Shown here in pieces: positions 1 through 11,993 of a stretch of DNA of 64,000 nucleotides. The stretch lies in contig JALIGW010000021.1 in NCBI GenBank assembly GCA_023053685.1, positions 11,635,508 to 11,699,507 on the forward strand, written 5' to 3'. The first letter of the stretch is position 1. Each line of letters opens with the position of its first letter. The notes beneath the pieces are model-generated. The model was not told where the DNA came from, made no database searches, and saw only the letters and a program-made list of their open reading frames with translations. Source of the stretch: Diadophis punctatus similis. Taxonomy: Eukaryota; Chordata; Lepidosauria; Squamata; Dipsadidae. A program made the translations under genes and the position numbers.

Positions 1-182
1 GGAATTATTTGTTTAGCAGAGTGATGGCATTCGGGAAAAAACTGTTCTTGTGTCTAGTTGTCTTGGTGTGCAGTGCTCTATAGTGTCATTTTGAGGGTAG
101 GAGTTGAAACAGTTTATGTCCAGGATGTGAGGGGTCTGTAAATATTTTCACGGCCCTCTTTTTGACTCGTGCAGTATACAGG
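1..182 (-). mobile_element. L2-like LINE, C-terminal end of ORF2 (decayed)
   Basis: Read on the minus strand this encodes a typical LINE tail: TARVKKRAVKIFTDPSHPGHK, then a LLPS motif, then RHKNSFFPNAITLLNK and a stop. That HP-H--F-LLPS and SFFP-A--L-N pattern is the C-terminus of L2-type non-LTR reverse transcriptases. An in-frame TGA sits at 86-88 where the family has an arginine codon, so the copy is dead. The copy runs off the left edge of the window. Confidence 0.6.
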
Positions 183-544
183 TATATAGAAAGGAGAACT
201 CCAAGTAACACCTCTCAGATGAAATCTCCCTTTTCAAAACCATAAAGAGAAAACTGTATTTCTCACCTCTGCTTCGCCCCACAGCGTTTTCCAGAAGACC
301 TGGGCCATCGGGGAACATTGACACAAAGTTGTAGCATTTGCACCTCGCTTTGTCAAGCTCATGTTCTATTTCTCTATTTTTTTCCCCATTAGGGACTTTA
401 TTTCACAGAAGGTCTTTCTTTGCTATCTCCCTGCTGGGCTTTTCTCTTTTTCTTTATTGCTTCAGTCCCTACTTACTTTCCTAGCTTTGTTTGCTCCTGG
501 GCGATATTGACTGGGAAATTGAGTTGTAAATAATTCTATATATA
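183..544. other. No recognisable feature
   Basis: Mixed-composition DNA with short T-rich runs. I see no open frame, repeat family or regulatory signal that I can support. Confidence 0.5.
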
Positions 545-1037
545 CCATGTTTCTTCGAAAATACGACCGGATCTTATTTTCTTTTGACCCCCCCGAAAAA
601 ACAGGTAGGCCTTTTTTTCAAGGGGTGTCTTAATTTTCCCCCCACATACCTTGCCTGGCCACCGGTCCGCTTCTTTCACGGCTGAAAGGAGCCCCCCACG
701 TGCATGGCCTGGACACTGTGCCACTTCCTTCATGGCTGAAAAGAGCGAGCAACACGACCCATGTGCCTTGCCTGGCCACCAGGCCACTTCTTTCGCAGCC
801 AAAAAGAGTGAGAGACGTGACCCACGCACCTCACGCACCCTTGCCTACCTGTAACTGTCACTCCAGGTACCGGTAGCTGTCCACCCCAAAAAGCCTGCCG
901 GTGTCCACTCCGGCAAGCCTGGCCATGCATGGGCTAAATAGGGCCAAATTTTGGGGGTAGGGCTTAATTTTAACGCACGTGCACAAAACAGTGCTTGACC
1001 CGCCTTTTGAGTGGGTCATGTTTTAGGAGAAATACGG
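545..1037. mobile_element. Non-autonomous inverted-repeat element (MITE) with internal minisatellite
   Basis: The left end CCATGTTTCTTCGAAAATAC and the right end (reverse complement CCGTATTTCTCCTAAAACAT) are imperfect terminal inverted repeats. The same termini bound the element at 41057-41333 and start the one at 31131. The interior (about 648-832) holds three imperfect direct repeats of 55-65 bp, each starting near CCTTGCCTGGCCAC or a variant of it. No clear target duplication is visible; the element lies between TATA and TGTA. No coding capacity is seen. Confidence 0.55.
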
Positions 1038-1049
1038 TGTATATAGTAT

Positions 1050-1157
1050 ATATTTGTGTGTGTGTGTGTATGTGTGTGTATAATATAGATAGATAGATAT
1101 AGATATAGATATAGATATAGATATAGATATAGATATAGATATAGATATAGATATATA
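1050..1157. repeat. (TG)n and (ATAGAT)n microsatellites
   Basis: An interrupted TG run is followed by about 12 copies of ATAGAT up to 1155. A shorter TAGA stretch lies at about 1248-1264. Confidence 0.9.
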
Positions 1158-1700
1158 AATATATAAATATAAAAAGTCATTCTCATCTGCAGTTTCACCC
1201 TCTCATTTCGTGTTTTAGATTCCAGTAAGCAGGTTCATCTAGTGTTATAGATAAATAGATAGATACAGAAGTAGAATTATATACTCGCGTGCTCATTTGC
1301 TATGGAAATTAGTAGTTTTCTCAAGGTCAAGGAGATAATAGCAGTCAAGGAATGAAAACCAAAACAAAGTCTCTGAAAAAAGCTTGCCTAAATGGCTTTG
1401 CTTTAAACCAAGAGTGTGCAGGATAGTAATTAAAATCCAGTCCAGAATTCCAAGTGCCAGGTCAGAGTTGTCAATCAATTTAGAGATCAGAATTACTCCT
1501 TTTCTTAGCAAGAAGCTTCTTAGACTGACGTTGCTCTTCGGTCTACTCAATGGGTGTGGAGGCTGGGGGGCTTCACATCATCAACAGCTGACTGCTTTAG
1601 CTGTTCAGATGGTCCCAGGGTTTGATCAGCCTCAGGTAATTCTTTGCTTTGTGTTAAGGGAAAGCATCATAGGAATTTAGTATCCAAACTATACATCCTG

Positions 1701-1745
<45 letters not shown>
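1701..1745. repeat. (AATC)n microsatellite
   Basis: About 11 uninterrupted copies of AATC. Confidence 0.95.
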
Positions 1746-1747
<2 letters not shown>

Positions 1748-3505
1748 TGGTCACTCAACAGTGAGACCCTGTTGAAGTGGGCACAACAGCACTTTTCTGC
1801 ATCACATAAGAAAAGTTCATTTCCTTTCCTCTGTCCTTATCACTTTCTATAGCGGGACGATCAAGAACATCCTGTCATATTGCACTACAGTCTGGCTTGG
1901 AAGCATTACTAAACCTTTACTTCTCCCAGACTGCAGGTAGATCTTGAGAAATTGTAGGGAGCTGTTGCCAAATTCAGGCTAAACCCAAAAATGATGTGGA
2001 ACTATTCATCCAGACTTCAGTTCTTTATTTGTTTAGACATAGCAGACAGAATCTTGCCAGAGTTAACTTTTACTTTTCCCAGCCTATAGATAGATGTTGG
2101 GAAATTATGGGGAGTTGCTGTCCAAATTCTCTTTCTTGGCCTCCAATTCAGCTCTGGGTTGAGTTGATCTCTCCCCACCATCCCAATTTCTGGAATGTGT
2201 TCCTTCCTTCCTTGGAAACTGCTGCTCTACATGCCAGTTGGCCATGGAGAGTTGTCCTAAATCTGTTCTCTGTCTCCATTCTTAATGCTTCTAGTGGTCA
2301 ATAGGATAACAAAAAATGGGTTGTTTTTTTGCTTTTGTTGGTGTTTTCCTGTTATTATGCTTTTCAATATCTACTCCATTGCAAGGAATATTAGGTAGGA
2401 AATGTTCAGTAGATGCCACCATTAAATTCAGGATCTGAATGCAGTGAATCTGTGAAAAAAAAACCTCACCCATGGACAAATACTTTATGGGAAACAAAAT
2501 TCTTCTTCTTCTTCCCTGCAGAGAACAACCAAGTAACGTCAAAATTGATCCTCACACCGAAAATGGCAGTCGCATCATCTATTTGTCCTGCCGGCTGGTA
2601 GGAGAGATCTACATGAGCTCTTGCAAGCCTCATCCCACCTCTTGAGTGACCCAACCGAAGGCCACCAAATTAGTAGAGCCCGCTTTTGTGTCTGTTCCTG
2701 GTTCCCCATTAATCTTCTCCACATGATGGGCCTCAGTTCGCACTTGTGGCTGAAATAATAAGAAAGCAATTGCTGCTCCAAAAAATGTTTCTATTTAAAG
2801 CTCAAATATTTTGAAGCACAGATTTTAACTTGCGGCAAACAATGCCATTAGAAACTATTGTACAAACACACAAGAAAGAACCCATGGTGTTATTCAATTC
2901 CAGTCAGTCCATCCACCTCTACTTTTGTTTTCCCTTCTGTCTTGAGGTTATTTCTGCTGTTCAGAAAAAGCTTCAAGCAATGCTGTCTTTTCTTCTAAGC
3001 ATCGTTGTTGTGGTGCATAGCAATCATGCAACTTTGTTCTAGAATGCTTATAAGCACATCCTTAGGGATTTACCACTGAAGACAATTTTACTAGATGGTA
3101 TTTGGATGAAAAAATAAAATAGTCTACAAACTGAGTCTCTTCCCACCTATCCCCAGGCACTGAAAAAGTAAATTTGTGAACTTTTTGTACAAATACATAT
3201 TTGTTATGCAAGGTTAGGGCAAGAGGGAAGAAATATACTTGCAGTGGAATGGATAATTTGCATGATGCTATTTTTTTTTTAAATTGCCAATGATGTGGTG
3301 TTGATACTGGAAGTCCCATTGAAGGGGATACATGAAAAAAAGTAAGAGTTTTATACAATATCTGGATTTAAGATTAATAAACAAAAGACAATTTTGTCCC
3401 ATATTTTTATGAAACAAAACAACTGAATAGAATTGATAAATAAAAGAGATTTTTTTTTCTAGAGAAAAGGGTGAAATACTCAGGGGTTACCTTAGCAACC
3501 TAAGT
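1746..3505. other. Unique AT-rich DNA, no gene seen
   Basis: No repeat family that I recognise. Open frames are at most about 100 codons, without known motifs or splice context. Short homopolymers occur (A8 at 2455-2462, T-rich at 3270-3280). Confidence 0.5.
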
Positions 3506-4023
3506 ACACCTAGAGTACTGCATCCAGTTTTGGTCACCACACTACAAAAAAGACATTGAAACCTTAGAGAAAGTGCAGAAGAGAGCAACCAGGATGATAA
3601 AGGGTCTGGAAAATAAAACATACAAAAAGCGGTTGCAGGAACTGAGCTTGGCCAGTCTGGCGAAGAGAAGGACCAGGGGTGACATGATAGCAGTGTTCCA
3701 ATACTTGAGGGGATGCCACAGAGAGGAGGGGGTCAGGCTGTTCTCTATGGCACCAGAAAGCCAAACAAGGAATAACAGATGGAAGCTGACCAAGGAGAGA
3801 TTCCACCTGGAAGTGAGGAGAAACTTTCTGACGGTGAGAGCGATCAACCAGTGCAACAGCTTGCCAGTGGAGGTTGTGAGAGCCCCAACACTTGCGACCT
3901 TCAAGGGGAGACTGGACTGCCATCTGTCTCAAATGGTGTAGGAACTCCTGCTTGAGCAGGGGGTTGGACTAGATGACCTACAAGGTCCCTTCCAACTCTA
4001 ATAATAAATCTAAAAATCTAAAT
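3506..4023 (+). mobile_element. CR1 (L3-type) LINE, 5'-truncated, recent copy
   Basis: From 3507 to the TAG at 3939-3941 the plus strand is open and encodes the CR1 reverse-transcriptase C-terminus: HLEYCIQFWSPHYKKDIETL, then EKVQKRATRMIKGLE, then RGDMIAVFQYLRGCH and SLPVEVVRAPTLATFK. The 3' tail has the CR1 signature (GGGGTTGGACTAGATGACC) and ends in repeated AAATCTA. It is almost identical to 22640-23138, differing mainly by point changes and a 10-bp indel, so both come from one recently active subfamily. There is no 5' promoter or upstream reverse transcriptase core; the copy is inert. Confidence 0.9.
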
Positions 4024-5005
4024 ACAAACAGTATGCTTTCCCAAAATAATTATATTAAAATGTGCGATTCATTTTAAAAAAAAGCCATTTCAAGATTGAT
4101 TAGAAAAGAACCAACTTTAGTTTGAATCTGAAACTCAGCAGACAAGACTACTGTCTGATTAAGAAAGAGTAGTAAAAACTATTTCCCCTTCTAAAGTCTA
4201 TAAGAAGGAAAAAATTATGTTTTGCACCTTCATTTAAAAATAAATTCATAGATTGAAAAGACCAAAATACTGAGAGTCGTTCCTTTAATCGAAATGCAAA
4301 CACAACAGTTCTTATTCAGCTCTATCAAGCTTGATGACAATGATTTAGTAATTTTTGATTGTACGGAAATGATGGATTTTCCACTTATTCCCATGTGGAG
4401 GTAATGGCAGGATGTTTTGATAAAAGTTGGTTAGACTCCTGAATCTATGATCCAAGCATTAAAATATATATCTCCTTCGCTGCATTTGCTTCGTTAGATG
4501 CTTGTTATACCTTCACAGCATCCAATAACAAGAATGGTGAACAAATAGGATGAGGGGAACTGGTGAGTCTATTTAGCTGAATTCTTAATTGACCCAATAA
4601 ATTTTAACAATTATTGTTTCAGGCTGGTGCACATAACGAAGTGCCCATGAACCTCCTGGCAAACTTTTCCAAATCAGTGTTAGTATACCTTGAAGCTAAC
4701 TTTGCTCCGGCTTCCTTATCAAATGTTTATTTTGTCCGGCTGTAGTAAATTCTGAATTATTGATTTGCAGGCTGCTGAAATCCACCCCGAAGAAAACAAA
4801 ACAATAAAAAGGGCTGCAGTTGTAAATATTTAGCTTTTAATCTTCCTTCTTTAAAAAAAATACTTTAATTAAAAAAACGAACTGTTAACGTTCCTATTAT
4901 GTAATTGTACACTGTTTTAATAAGCAGGTTTATCAAGCAAATATACAGTAGGTAGAATTTAGAATTTAGAAATACTAGTTGTATGCAACAGCAAATGTAG
5001 GCTGC

Positions 5006-5007
<2 letters not shown>
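4024..5007. other. Unique AT-rich DNA, no gene seen
   Basis: I can support no open frame or repeat family here. Confidence 0.45.

Positions 5008-5074
<67 letters not shown>
5008..5074. repeat. (CA)n microsatellite
   Basis: About 33 uninterrupted CA units. The long histidine/threonine and valine/cysteine frames over it are artefacts. Confidence 0.97.
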
Positions 5075-5077
<3 letters not shown>

Positions 5078-5213
5078 CAACTGCTTTGGACCTCATATGA
5101 ACCCAACACCTTATTATTTATTAAAGCAGCCTCTTTTTCAGTATTGCACCTAAACTTATGAAAAAGATGTGGTGTGTTTTCTTCAGCGCTTACAATACTT
5201 TCAACAAATTATA

Positions 5214-5396
5214 ATTAGAATAACAGAGTTGGAAGGGACCTTGAAGGTCTTCTAGTCCAACCCCCTGCTTAGGCAGGAAACCCTATACCATGTCAAACAA
5301 ATGGTTGTCCAATCTCTTCTTAAAAACCTCCAGTGTTGGAGCACCCAGAACTTCTGGAGGCAACTTGTTCCACAGATTAAATGCACTCTTTAAAAT
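5214..5396 (-). mobile_element. CR1 LINE 3' end
   Basis: The minus strand carries the last codons NLWNKLPPEVLGAPTLEVFK, then KKRLDNHLFDMV, and the CR1 3' tail (GGGTTGGACTAGAAGACC, TCCAACTCTGTTATTC). It is 5'-truncated and joins unrelated repeat-like DNA at about 5396. Confidence 0.85.
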
Positions 5397-5628
5397 GAAC
5401 TCTTGAAAGCAGCCACCTCCTTCGGTCCCATTATTATAGTTTGTTGCACAATCAGTCAGATACTTTGTACACCTATCGAGTCCTTCCCAAGGACCTGGGA
5501 TAGACTGATGTTGATGCTTGATAGTGTTAAAAGTATTGTGGCAGGATCTAAGCTGTTCCAGGTAAAGCTGCCTTTTGCAATTGACTGATAGTGAATTTGT
5601 CAATGCCGATGATGTTCCAGTGTTTTGG
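5397..5628. other. Unclassified sequence hosting a hAT insertion
   Basis: Lies between the CR1 end and the MITE at 5637. The tone is repeat-like, but I cannot assign a family. Confidence 0.3.
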
Positions 5629-5636
5629 GATTGCAC

Positions 5637-6045
5637 CAGAGGTGGTTCCTCCCAGTTCGCACCAGTTCTATAGAACTGGTAGCAATCTGCTGGTGCTGTC
5701 ACGGAACCGGTTCTGTCAGTGCTGGTCTGTGGACGCCTCATCTTTTTTTTTAATATTTATTTATTTATTTATTTATTTATTCATTCATTCATTCATTCAT
5801 TCATTCATTCATTCATTTATATTTTATTTTTTTGAATTTTTTCCGTAGGTTTTTTTCCTTTTGTGCATGCGCAGAAGCCAAGTTTCTGGCACTGCACATG
5901 CGTCACCATCTTGTTTTCAACTCTTTGGGGGGGTATTTTTCGGCATTGCGCATGTGCATGCGGCCACATGGCATGGCCACGCGGTGCAGCCACACGGTGC
6001 GGGAGGAAACGAACCAGCAGCGAGGTATGTTAGAACCCACCCCTG
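5637..6045. mobile_element. hAT-type MITE with perfect 8-bp TSD
   Basis: Left end CAGAGGTGGTTCC and right end GAACCCACCCCTG form inverted termini. The flanks are an exact 8-bp duplication GATTGCAC (5629-5636 and 6046-6053), the hallmark of hAT transposition. The same family occurs at 36014-36293 (shared GCATGCGCAGAAG-type and GTGCGGGAGGAA-type segments). A (TTTA)n(TTCA)n microsatellite at about 5752-5819 has expanded inside. No transposase. Confidence 0.88.
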
Positions 6046-6223
6046 GATTGCACCCAAGTCACCTATTACTACTGTTACTACCTTTGCTGTCTTATTATTA
6101 TTATTTTTGCAGACTTATGCCGAGGCTTGCTTTAATGAATAGCAGAGAACTGTTGAATTTATGTTTACATGCAATCTAAGATATTTGTTTCGAATCATTT
6201 TAAGCTGGCAGAACTTTAATGAA

Positions 6224-6451
6224 TAATAGCAATAGCACTTAGATTTATATATCACTTCACAGTGCTTTACAGCCTACTCTAAGCAGTTAACAGAGTCAGC
6301 CTATTGCCCCCAGCTATTTGGGTCCTCATTTTACCCACCTCGGAAGGATGGAAGGCTGAGTCAACCTTGAGCCAGTCAGGATTGAACTGCTGGCAGCTTG
6401 GTGGCAGCAGAAGTCATCTTCAATACTACATTCTAACCACTGCACCAACAT
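6224..6451 (-). mobile_element. tRNA-derived squamate SINE (type A), old copy
   Basis: On the minus strand: a degenerate tRNA-like head (around TTGGTGCAGTGGTTAGAATG), the SINE body AAGGTTGACTCAGCCTTCCA and AAAATGAGGACCCAAAT, then the tail CTATTGCTATTATT. It is more diverged than the copies at 43.4, 44.5, 53.7 and 54.6 kb. Confidence 0.8.
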
Positions 6452-6560
6452 ATTCTTATAATGTGCCCAACTAGCTTTTTTCTTAAACAATTTATTCTAG
6501 TAGATGCCTTGTGATATACAGTATTCTTGATCCTGTCTTGTTAATGCTGTTTCTTACCTG

Positions 6561-6594
<34 letters not shown>
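6561..6594. repeat. (TTG)n microsatellite
   Basis: About 11 TTG units. Confidence 0.9.
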
Positions 6595-7146
6595 CTGCTT
6601 TGTTTTAATCCTTTTCCTCCATGAAATATTCCGAGATGTAAAACTGTAAGCAAATATTGGGCAGAATCCATCCAAATTAAGTCTTTAATCTTCTGCATTA
6701 CACAACCGACAATTATTTTCTTAATATTTGCTTGCTTGCTTAATTTTGTTTCCAGAGTTTGAATTGTTTTTTTAAGCTACTCCATCAAAATAAAATGCAC
6801 ACTCAAGTGGAAAGACAAGGAAAAAGTCAGCTAATTCAGGGGGAAAAAAACAACAACCACTCAAGAAACTATTGAAAGTAATGTCAGTTAATTGAAGCCA
6901 GAGCTATGATAGGATTATGATGGCATGTATATTTATTGAAATATGTAAAATTAACTACTTGCTTTTCCTAAATTACCTAGCTACCCAGTAGAAGAAATAA
7001 AATCACAATTATTATGGAAAGAGGTGGAACTTTGATTGCAAAACACCATTTCATGATGTCTAGGTATGATCAGTTTCTGATGGTTTTCCTTTAGCTGTTT
7101 CTCTTTAGCCATGGTTTGAATCAAATCTATGTTGATTCATTCATTG

Positions 7147-7563
7147 GACTCATTGGAAAAGACACTGGTGCTGAGAAAGATTGAAGGCAAAAAGGAGAAG
7201 AAGACAGCAGAGGATGAGATGGTTAGATAGAACATCGACACAATGAACATGAATTTGAGCAAACTCCAGGAGATAGTAGAATACAGGAGGCAGGGGTGAA
7301 ATTCAGCAGGTTCTGACAGGTTCTGGAGAACCGGTAGCGGAAATTTTGAGTAGTTTGGAGAACCAGCAAATACTACCACTGGCTGGCCCCAGAGTGGGGT
7401 GGGAATGGAGATTTTGCAGTATCTTTCCCCTGCCACACCCACCAAGCCACTCCCACAGAACCGGTAGGGAAAAAAATTGAATTTCACCCCTGACAGGAGG
7501 CTTGGCATGCTGAGGCTCACGGGGTCACCAAGATTCAGACATGACTAAGCAACTGAACAACAA
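7147..7563 (+). mobile_element. Bov-B (RTE clade) LINE C-terminus, interrupted by a MITE
   Basis: The plus strand codes GACTCATTGGAAAAGACAC (D-S-L-E-K-T), then KIEGK, then a frameshifted RMRWLD-like stretch and MNMNLSKLQEIVE. Beyond the inserted hAT MITE (7291-7492) it resumes with GGGGTCACCAAGATTCAGAC and the terminal ACTGAACAACAACAAAA. That end is the hallmark of the Bov-B subfamily shared by squamates and ruminants. It is 5'-truncated, with frameshifts and a stop, and inactive. The other Bov-B copy (59619-60066) has a different tail. Confidence 0.82.
7291..7492. mobile_element. hAT-type MITE inside Bov-B, perfect 8-bp TSD
   Basis: Termini CAGGGGTGAAATTCA and TGAATTTCACCCCTG are inverted repeats, flanked by the exact duplication ACAGGAGG (7283-7290 and 7493-7500). 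At 202 bp it is the cleanest member of a family also present at 29474-29565, 33934-34029, 40063-40266 and 60573-60808. Its interior contains one copy of the roughly 41-bp motif (reverse complement AAAGATACTGCAAAATCTCC) that is amplified 30-fold at 32678-33933. Confidence 0.93.
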
Positions 7564-7670
7564 CAAAATGTGGATTTATATTTCCACTCACAAAAGTTTG
7601 CAGCTAGCCTGCTGGATTAAATCCAGTAATTAACCTCAGAATGCATAGCTGCTGGTTGTCAGGGCAGCAC
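7564..7670. other. Short unique spacer
   Basis: No feature seen between the Bov-B end and the tetranucleotide tail. Confidence 0.5.
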
Positions 7671-7674
7671 ATAT

Positions 7675-7753
<79 letters not shown>

Positions 7754-8238
7754 TGTCAAGTACGTGTTGGTAATATACATAGATATAACATTGTTTATAT
7801 ACATAAGATGAGTTCTGATAAGAGGGAACATTAGTACAGGGACGGTAGGCACACTGGTGCACTTATGCACGCCCCTTACTGACCTCTTAGGAATCGGGTG
7901 AGGTCAACAGTGGTCAGTCTAAGGGTAAAGTTTTGGGGGTTTGGTGACGAAACCACAATGTCAGGTAGTGAGTTCCAGGCATTTACCACTCTGTTGCTAA
8001 AGTCGTATTTTCTACAGTCAAGTTTGGAGTGGTTCACTTTGAGTTTGTATCTGTTGTGTGCTCGTGTATTGTTGTGGTTGAAGCTGAAGCAGTCATTGAC
8101 AGGAAGGACGTTGTAGCAGATAATTTTATGAGCTATGCTTAGGTCGTGCCGAAGGCGACGTAGTTCCAAGCTTTCTAAGCCCAGGATTTCGAGTAGAGGA
8201 GTGGAGGACTCTTCTTGTAAAGTATCTCTGGACACTTT
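7671..8238 (-). mobile_element. Jockey-superfamily LINE (Rex1/L2-like group), C-terminus plus (AAAT)n tail
   Basis: Minus-strand open frame 8235-7876 encodes LEILGLESLELRRLRHDLS, then a AHKIICYNVLPVNDCFSF run, RAHNRYKLKVNHSKLDCRKY and DFSNRVVNAWNSLP, ending LRGQ-stop. The 3' UTR is followed by about 20 ATTT units (7671-7754), which behave as the element's 3' tail. The same family is at 17472-18337, 25698-26280 and 40267-40640. It is truncated upstream of the reverse transcriptase core. The exact clade is uncertain. Confidence 0.8.
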
Positions 8239-8345
8239 CTACTATTTAATATTTTATTAATTAATAATTAATTTATTATTAATAATAATAATAATTAATA
8301 ATTAAATGTTAATATTTAATATTATCTAATATTTCTAATATTCCT
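8239..8345. repeat. AT-rich TTAATAA-type low-complexity DNA
   Basis: Near-pure A/T with repeated TAATAATTAAT words. Confidence 0.8.
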
Positions 8346-9029
8346 CTTGGCTTGTCCAGGAAATGTTTTATTATGCATGCAACTTAGTTACAAACGCATA
8401 TAGAATAACAGTGTTGATAAGCTGCCTAGAACTTCAAAACCCATTATGCAATGTGACCATGATGAAGCAGACATGCATAAATGTCTCCAGAGGTATAATT
8501 GTAATCAACAAACATAGCCAATGCAACAGAATAAAATCAAAACCTAATCAGATTTCCCCTCTAAAAAAAATGTCCCCGTTCTGGCCAAAGTTCACCGGTT
8601 TGATGATGGAACTCTTGTGAATCCCCGGAAGAAAACCATGAATGACTTGCTCATTTTTTCTTTTAAAAAAAGAAAGGAAAAAAAAACCCCCAGCCCCTCT
8701 ACACTTTCAATATAGAGGGAAAGATCAAAGGGTTTTTACAACAAGCCATCATGACAGCTAAAGAAAGACAGAAGATGAATGCCTTGGGCAACAAAAGGAC
8801 GTGTGGCAACTGTATGTTGCCTTCCGACATCAAACAAGGAAGGACAAGAAAAGATACCTCAATCAAAAATGTCAGCAAACAAAAGGAAACAAGAAGGCAA
8901 GAAAAATGAGAGATGTTTCTAAGAAGTTCTGAGAAATGATGGGAAACGTGTAGCTAAAGCAGGAATATTTAAAGGTAAACTTGGAAGAGATCTGGTAGAA
9001 TGGGATTGTGGGACAACCAAAAAACTATT
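8346..9029. other. Unique DNA, no gene seen
   Basis: No supported open frame. A purine-rich stretch lies at about 8660-8690 and 8830-8910. Confidence 0.4.
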
Positions 9030-9678
<649 letters not shown>

Positions 9679-10348
9679 AAATGGGACAATAAAATTAGGT
9701 ATACACAGGAGTGGTATTCACTGCAATCTAATATGTCTGATAGTTTTCTCTATGACCATAAATAAGCTTTCATTCATTCAATGAGATTTCTAGAATTGGC
9801 TTGGATCAAGTCAACTGGACCCTGGCCTTGTCTACCTGGATAACTGGCTTTTTATAAGGGAATCCTAATCTCTTGCTTACCTGGTGTATTTTTGTTGCTT
9901 TCATCTTCATTCCTAGATTATTTTCAGTACCAAATTCTTCAATCCTGGCTCCTGATCTTCTCCAGATGGCTACCAACAGCCCAGCCAGTCAACTAGAAGA
10001 GAAGCTGAGCAATTAACAAATGTCAACACTGTTCCTTTATTATTCAAAAACTTGAATAGGCTCAAGCTGTATTTCTGCACTAGTGGACACTTAGACATTT
10101 GGCGAATTTCTAGTTAAAGCAATAAGAAGCTTCTTTATAAAAAGTCCCAACAGCTAACCAACCTCATAACCTTATTATTTTTACATTATTTAACTAGGTT
10201 ACTTTCTAAGACCTATCTAATGTCAGCAAGGATTGCATATGAAGCTTAAAAAAAAAAAAACTAAAGGAAGTATTCCTACTGTTGTGTAAGAGCTCTTTCT
10301 CTGTTTTGAACTCCAATTTGTTTATATTTTTATAGTGTTGTTATATAT
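9679..10348. other. Unique DNA, no gene seen
   Basis: Only an A12 run near 10250 stands out. Confidence 0.4.
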
Positions 10349-10448
10349 CAGGGGTGTCAAACTCAAGGTCTATGGCCTGCATCCGGCCTGATGTGATGTG
10401 GTCATATCTGGCCCATGGCCCTCAATGAAGTTGAGTTTGACACCTTTG
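10349..10448. mobile_element. Short hAT-type MITE, 100 bp
   Basis: Starts CAGGGGTGTCAAACTC and ends GAGTTTGACACCTTTG, the same termini as 19616-19974. The TSD cannot be read because the right flank is a TG repeat. Confidence 0.75.

Positions 10449-10449
<1 letters not shown>

Positions 10450-10515
<66 letters not shown>
10450..10515. repeat. (TG)n microsatellite next to MITE end
   Basis: About 32 TG units starting one base after the MITE terminus. Confidence 0.95.
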
Positions 10516-10516
<1 letters not shown>

Positions 10517-10678
10517 TATCGGGTGTGTTAATATAAGGCAACTGGCAGTTGGAACAGAGTTCTTTTCAGGTGGGGAGGAGGAGTAGAACGTCTAACTCCT
10601 TAGCATCAGAGCATGTTAATATAATACTGTATAAGAAATATTAATGATCTGATGGTCATTTCAAAAAATCCTTTCTTA

Positions 10679-10750
10679 GCGAGCACCTAAAAGCGAGCAC
10701 CTAGAAGTGAGCACCTAGAACATACGTGCCATATATATATATATATATAT
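10679..10750. repeat. 14-bp tandem repeat and (AT)n
   Basis: Three copies of a GAGCACCTARAAGY unit (10681-10720), then 10 AT units. Confidence 0.85.
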
Positions 10751-10751
10751 C

Positions 10752-11430
10752 AAAGCTTCTTGCGCTGACCCTTGAGCTATTGTTTAGCATGTTGAGTTCA
10801 CCACATGCTGTTTGTCTGTATGGCATGATCACCTGCCACCAAATGCAATTACACAGGCACATTGATCATCCCAGTGTAATTACGCAGACTCATTGATCAT
10901 ACTTTGTGAAATGAAGCCGATATAATTTATAGCTTCCCTAATATTGCTGAATATTGAAACTGCTTGACTTATTCAATATGGTCTTTGCTTGCCAACCTTC
11001 TGTTTAGGAACAAGCCAATCCGTCTGGCATACTTGACAGCAGAATCATCCTGATAAATATTGAAAAGTTACAGCTTTGGAACTTTTCTTTAGATTCCAAG
11101 AAAGATTCCAATGGAGGTGATGATAATTGCTCAAATCTGCTTACGACGAGTTGGCTGATGGATGGCATGAGCTGGCCAAAACCTGGTCTGGTTCCACTGG
11201 ATAGGCAGCCCAAAAGAATAGCAAGTGACTAATAATGGGTGACAAATAATGATAGCTAAAAGGTTCTGATGTCTGGAATATGATTATTGAGATAGATTAA
11301 TTATTTGACTAATGCTCTTTTTTATTTATAACGGGGATGACTGATTGTAGATGACATGTCTGGGTAGCAATACTGCAGAGGAAAAAAAGTAACAGGTATG
11401 ATATGAAAATAATGGTTACGGAAAGGTACA
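10752..11430. other. Unique DNA, no gene seen
   Basis: No supported feature. Confidence 0.4.
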
Positions 11431-11781
11431 GAATTATAGAATCACAGGGCTGGAAGGGACTTCAGAGGTCTTCTAGTCCAGCCTCCTGCTCAAGCAGGAG
11501 ATCTTATACCATCCCAGTCAAATGGTTGTCCAGTCTATTTTTGAAAACCTCCAGTGATGGAGCACCCACAACTTCTGAAGGCAATCTATCCCACTAATTA
11601 ATTGCTCTCATAGTCAGAACATTTCTCCTTCCTTCTAGGTGGATCTCTCTTTCACAAGCTTCCACCCATTTACTTCTTTTCCTGCCCTAGGGTGCCCTAG
11701 AGAATGATATCTCTTCTCTGTGACAGCCCCTCAAGTACTGGAAGACAGCTATCATTAGCCATCCTAATTCTCCTCTTTAAA
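11431..11781 (-). mobile_element. CR1 LINE 3' end
   Basis: Minus-strand CR1 C-terminus and tail (GAAGGGACTTCAGAGGTCTT and GATGGAGCACCCACAACTTC on the plus strand). More diverged than 3506-4023, with several stops. Confidence 0.85.
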
Positions 11782-11993
11782 TATAGTTGAGGTCAGATTT
11801 TTTTTCCCAGCAATTTATGGGGAAAATTCCAAATATTAAAAAATAATAATCAGCAAATGCAGTCTGTTAAAAATCTTCCTTCTTTTTGTGCTCCATTTGA
11901 ACGTGGGAGATTTGGGTGTTTTAATTGGTGCAGAGGAATATATATCTAAAGCAAATTGCCAGTGTTCTGAGTAATGCACCCATTGAAAGCAGA

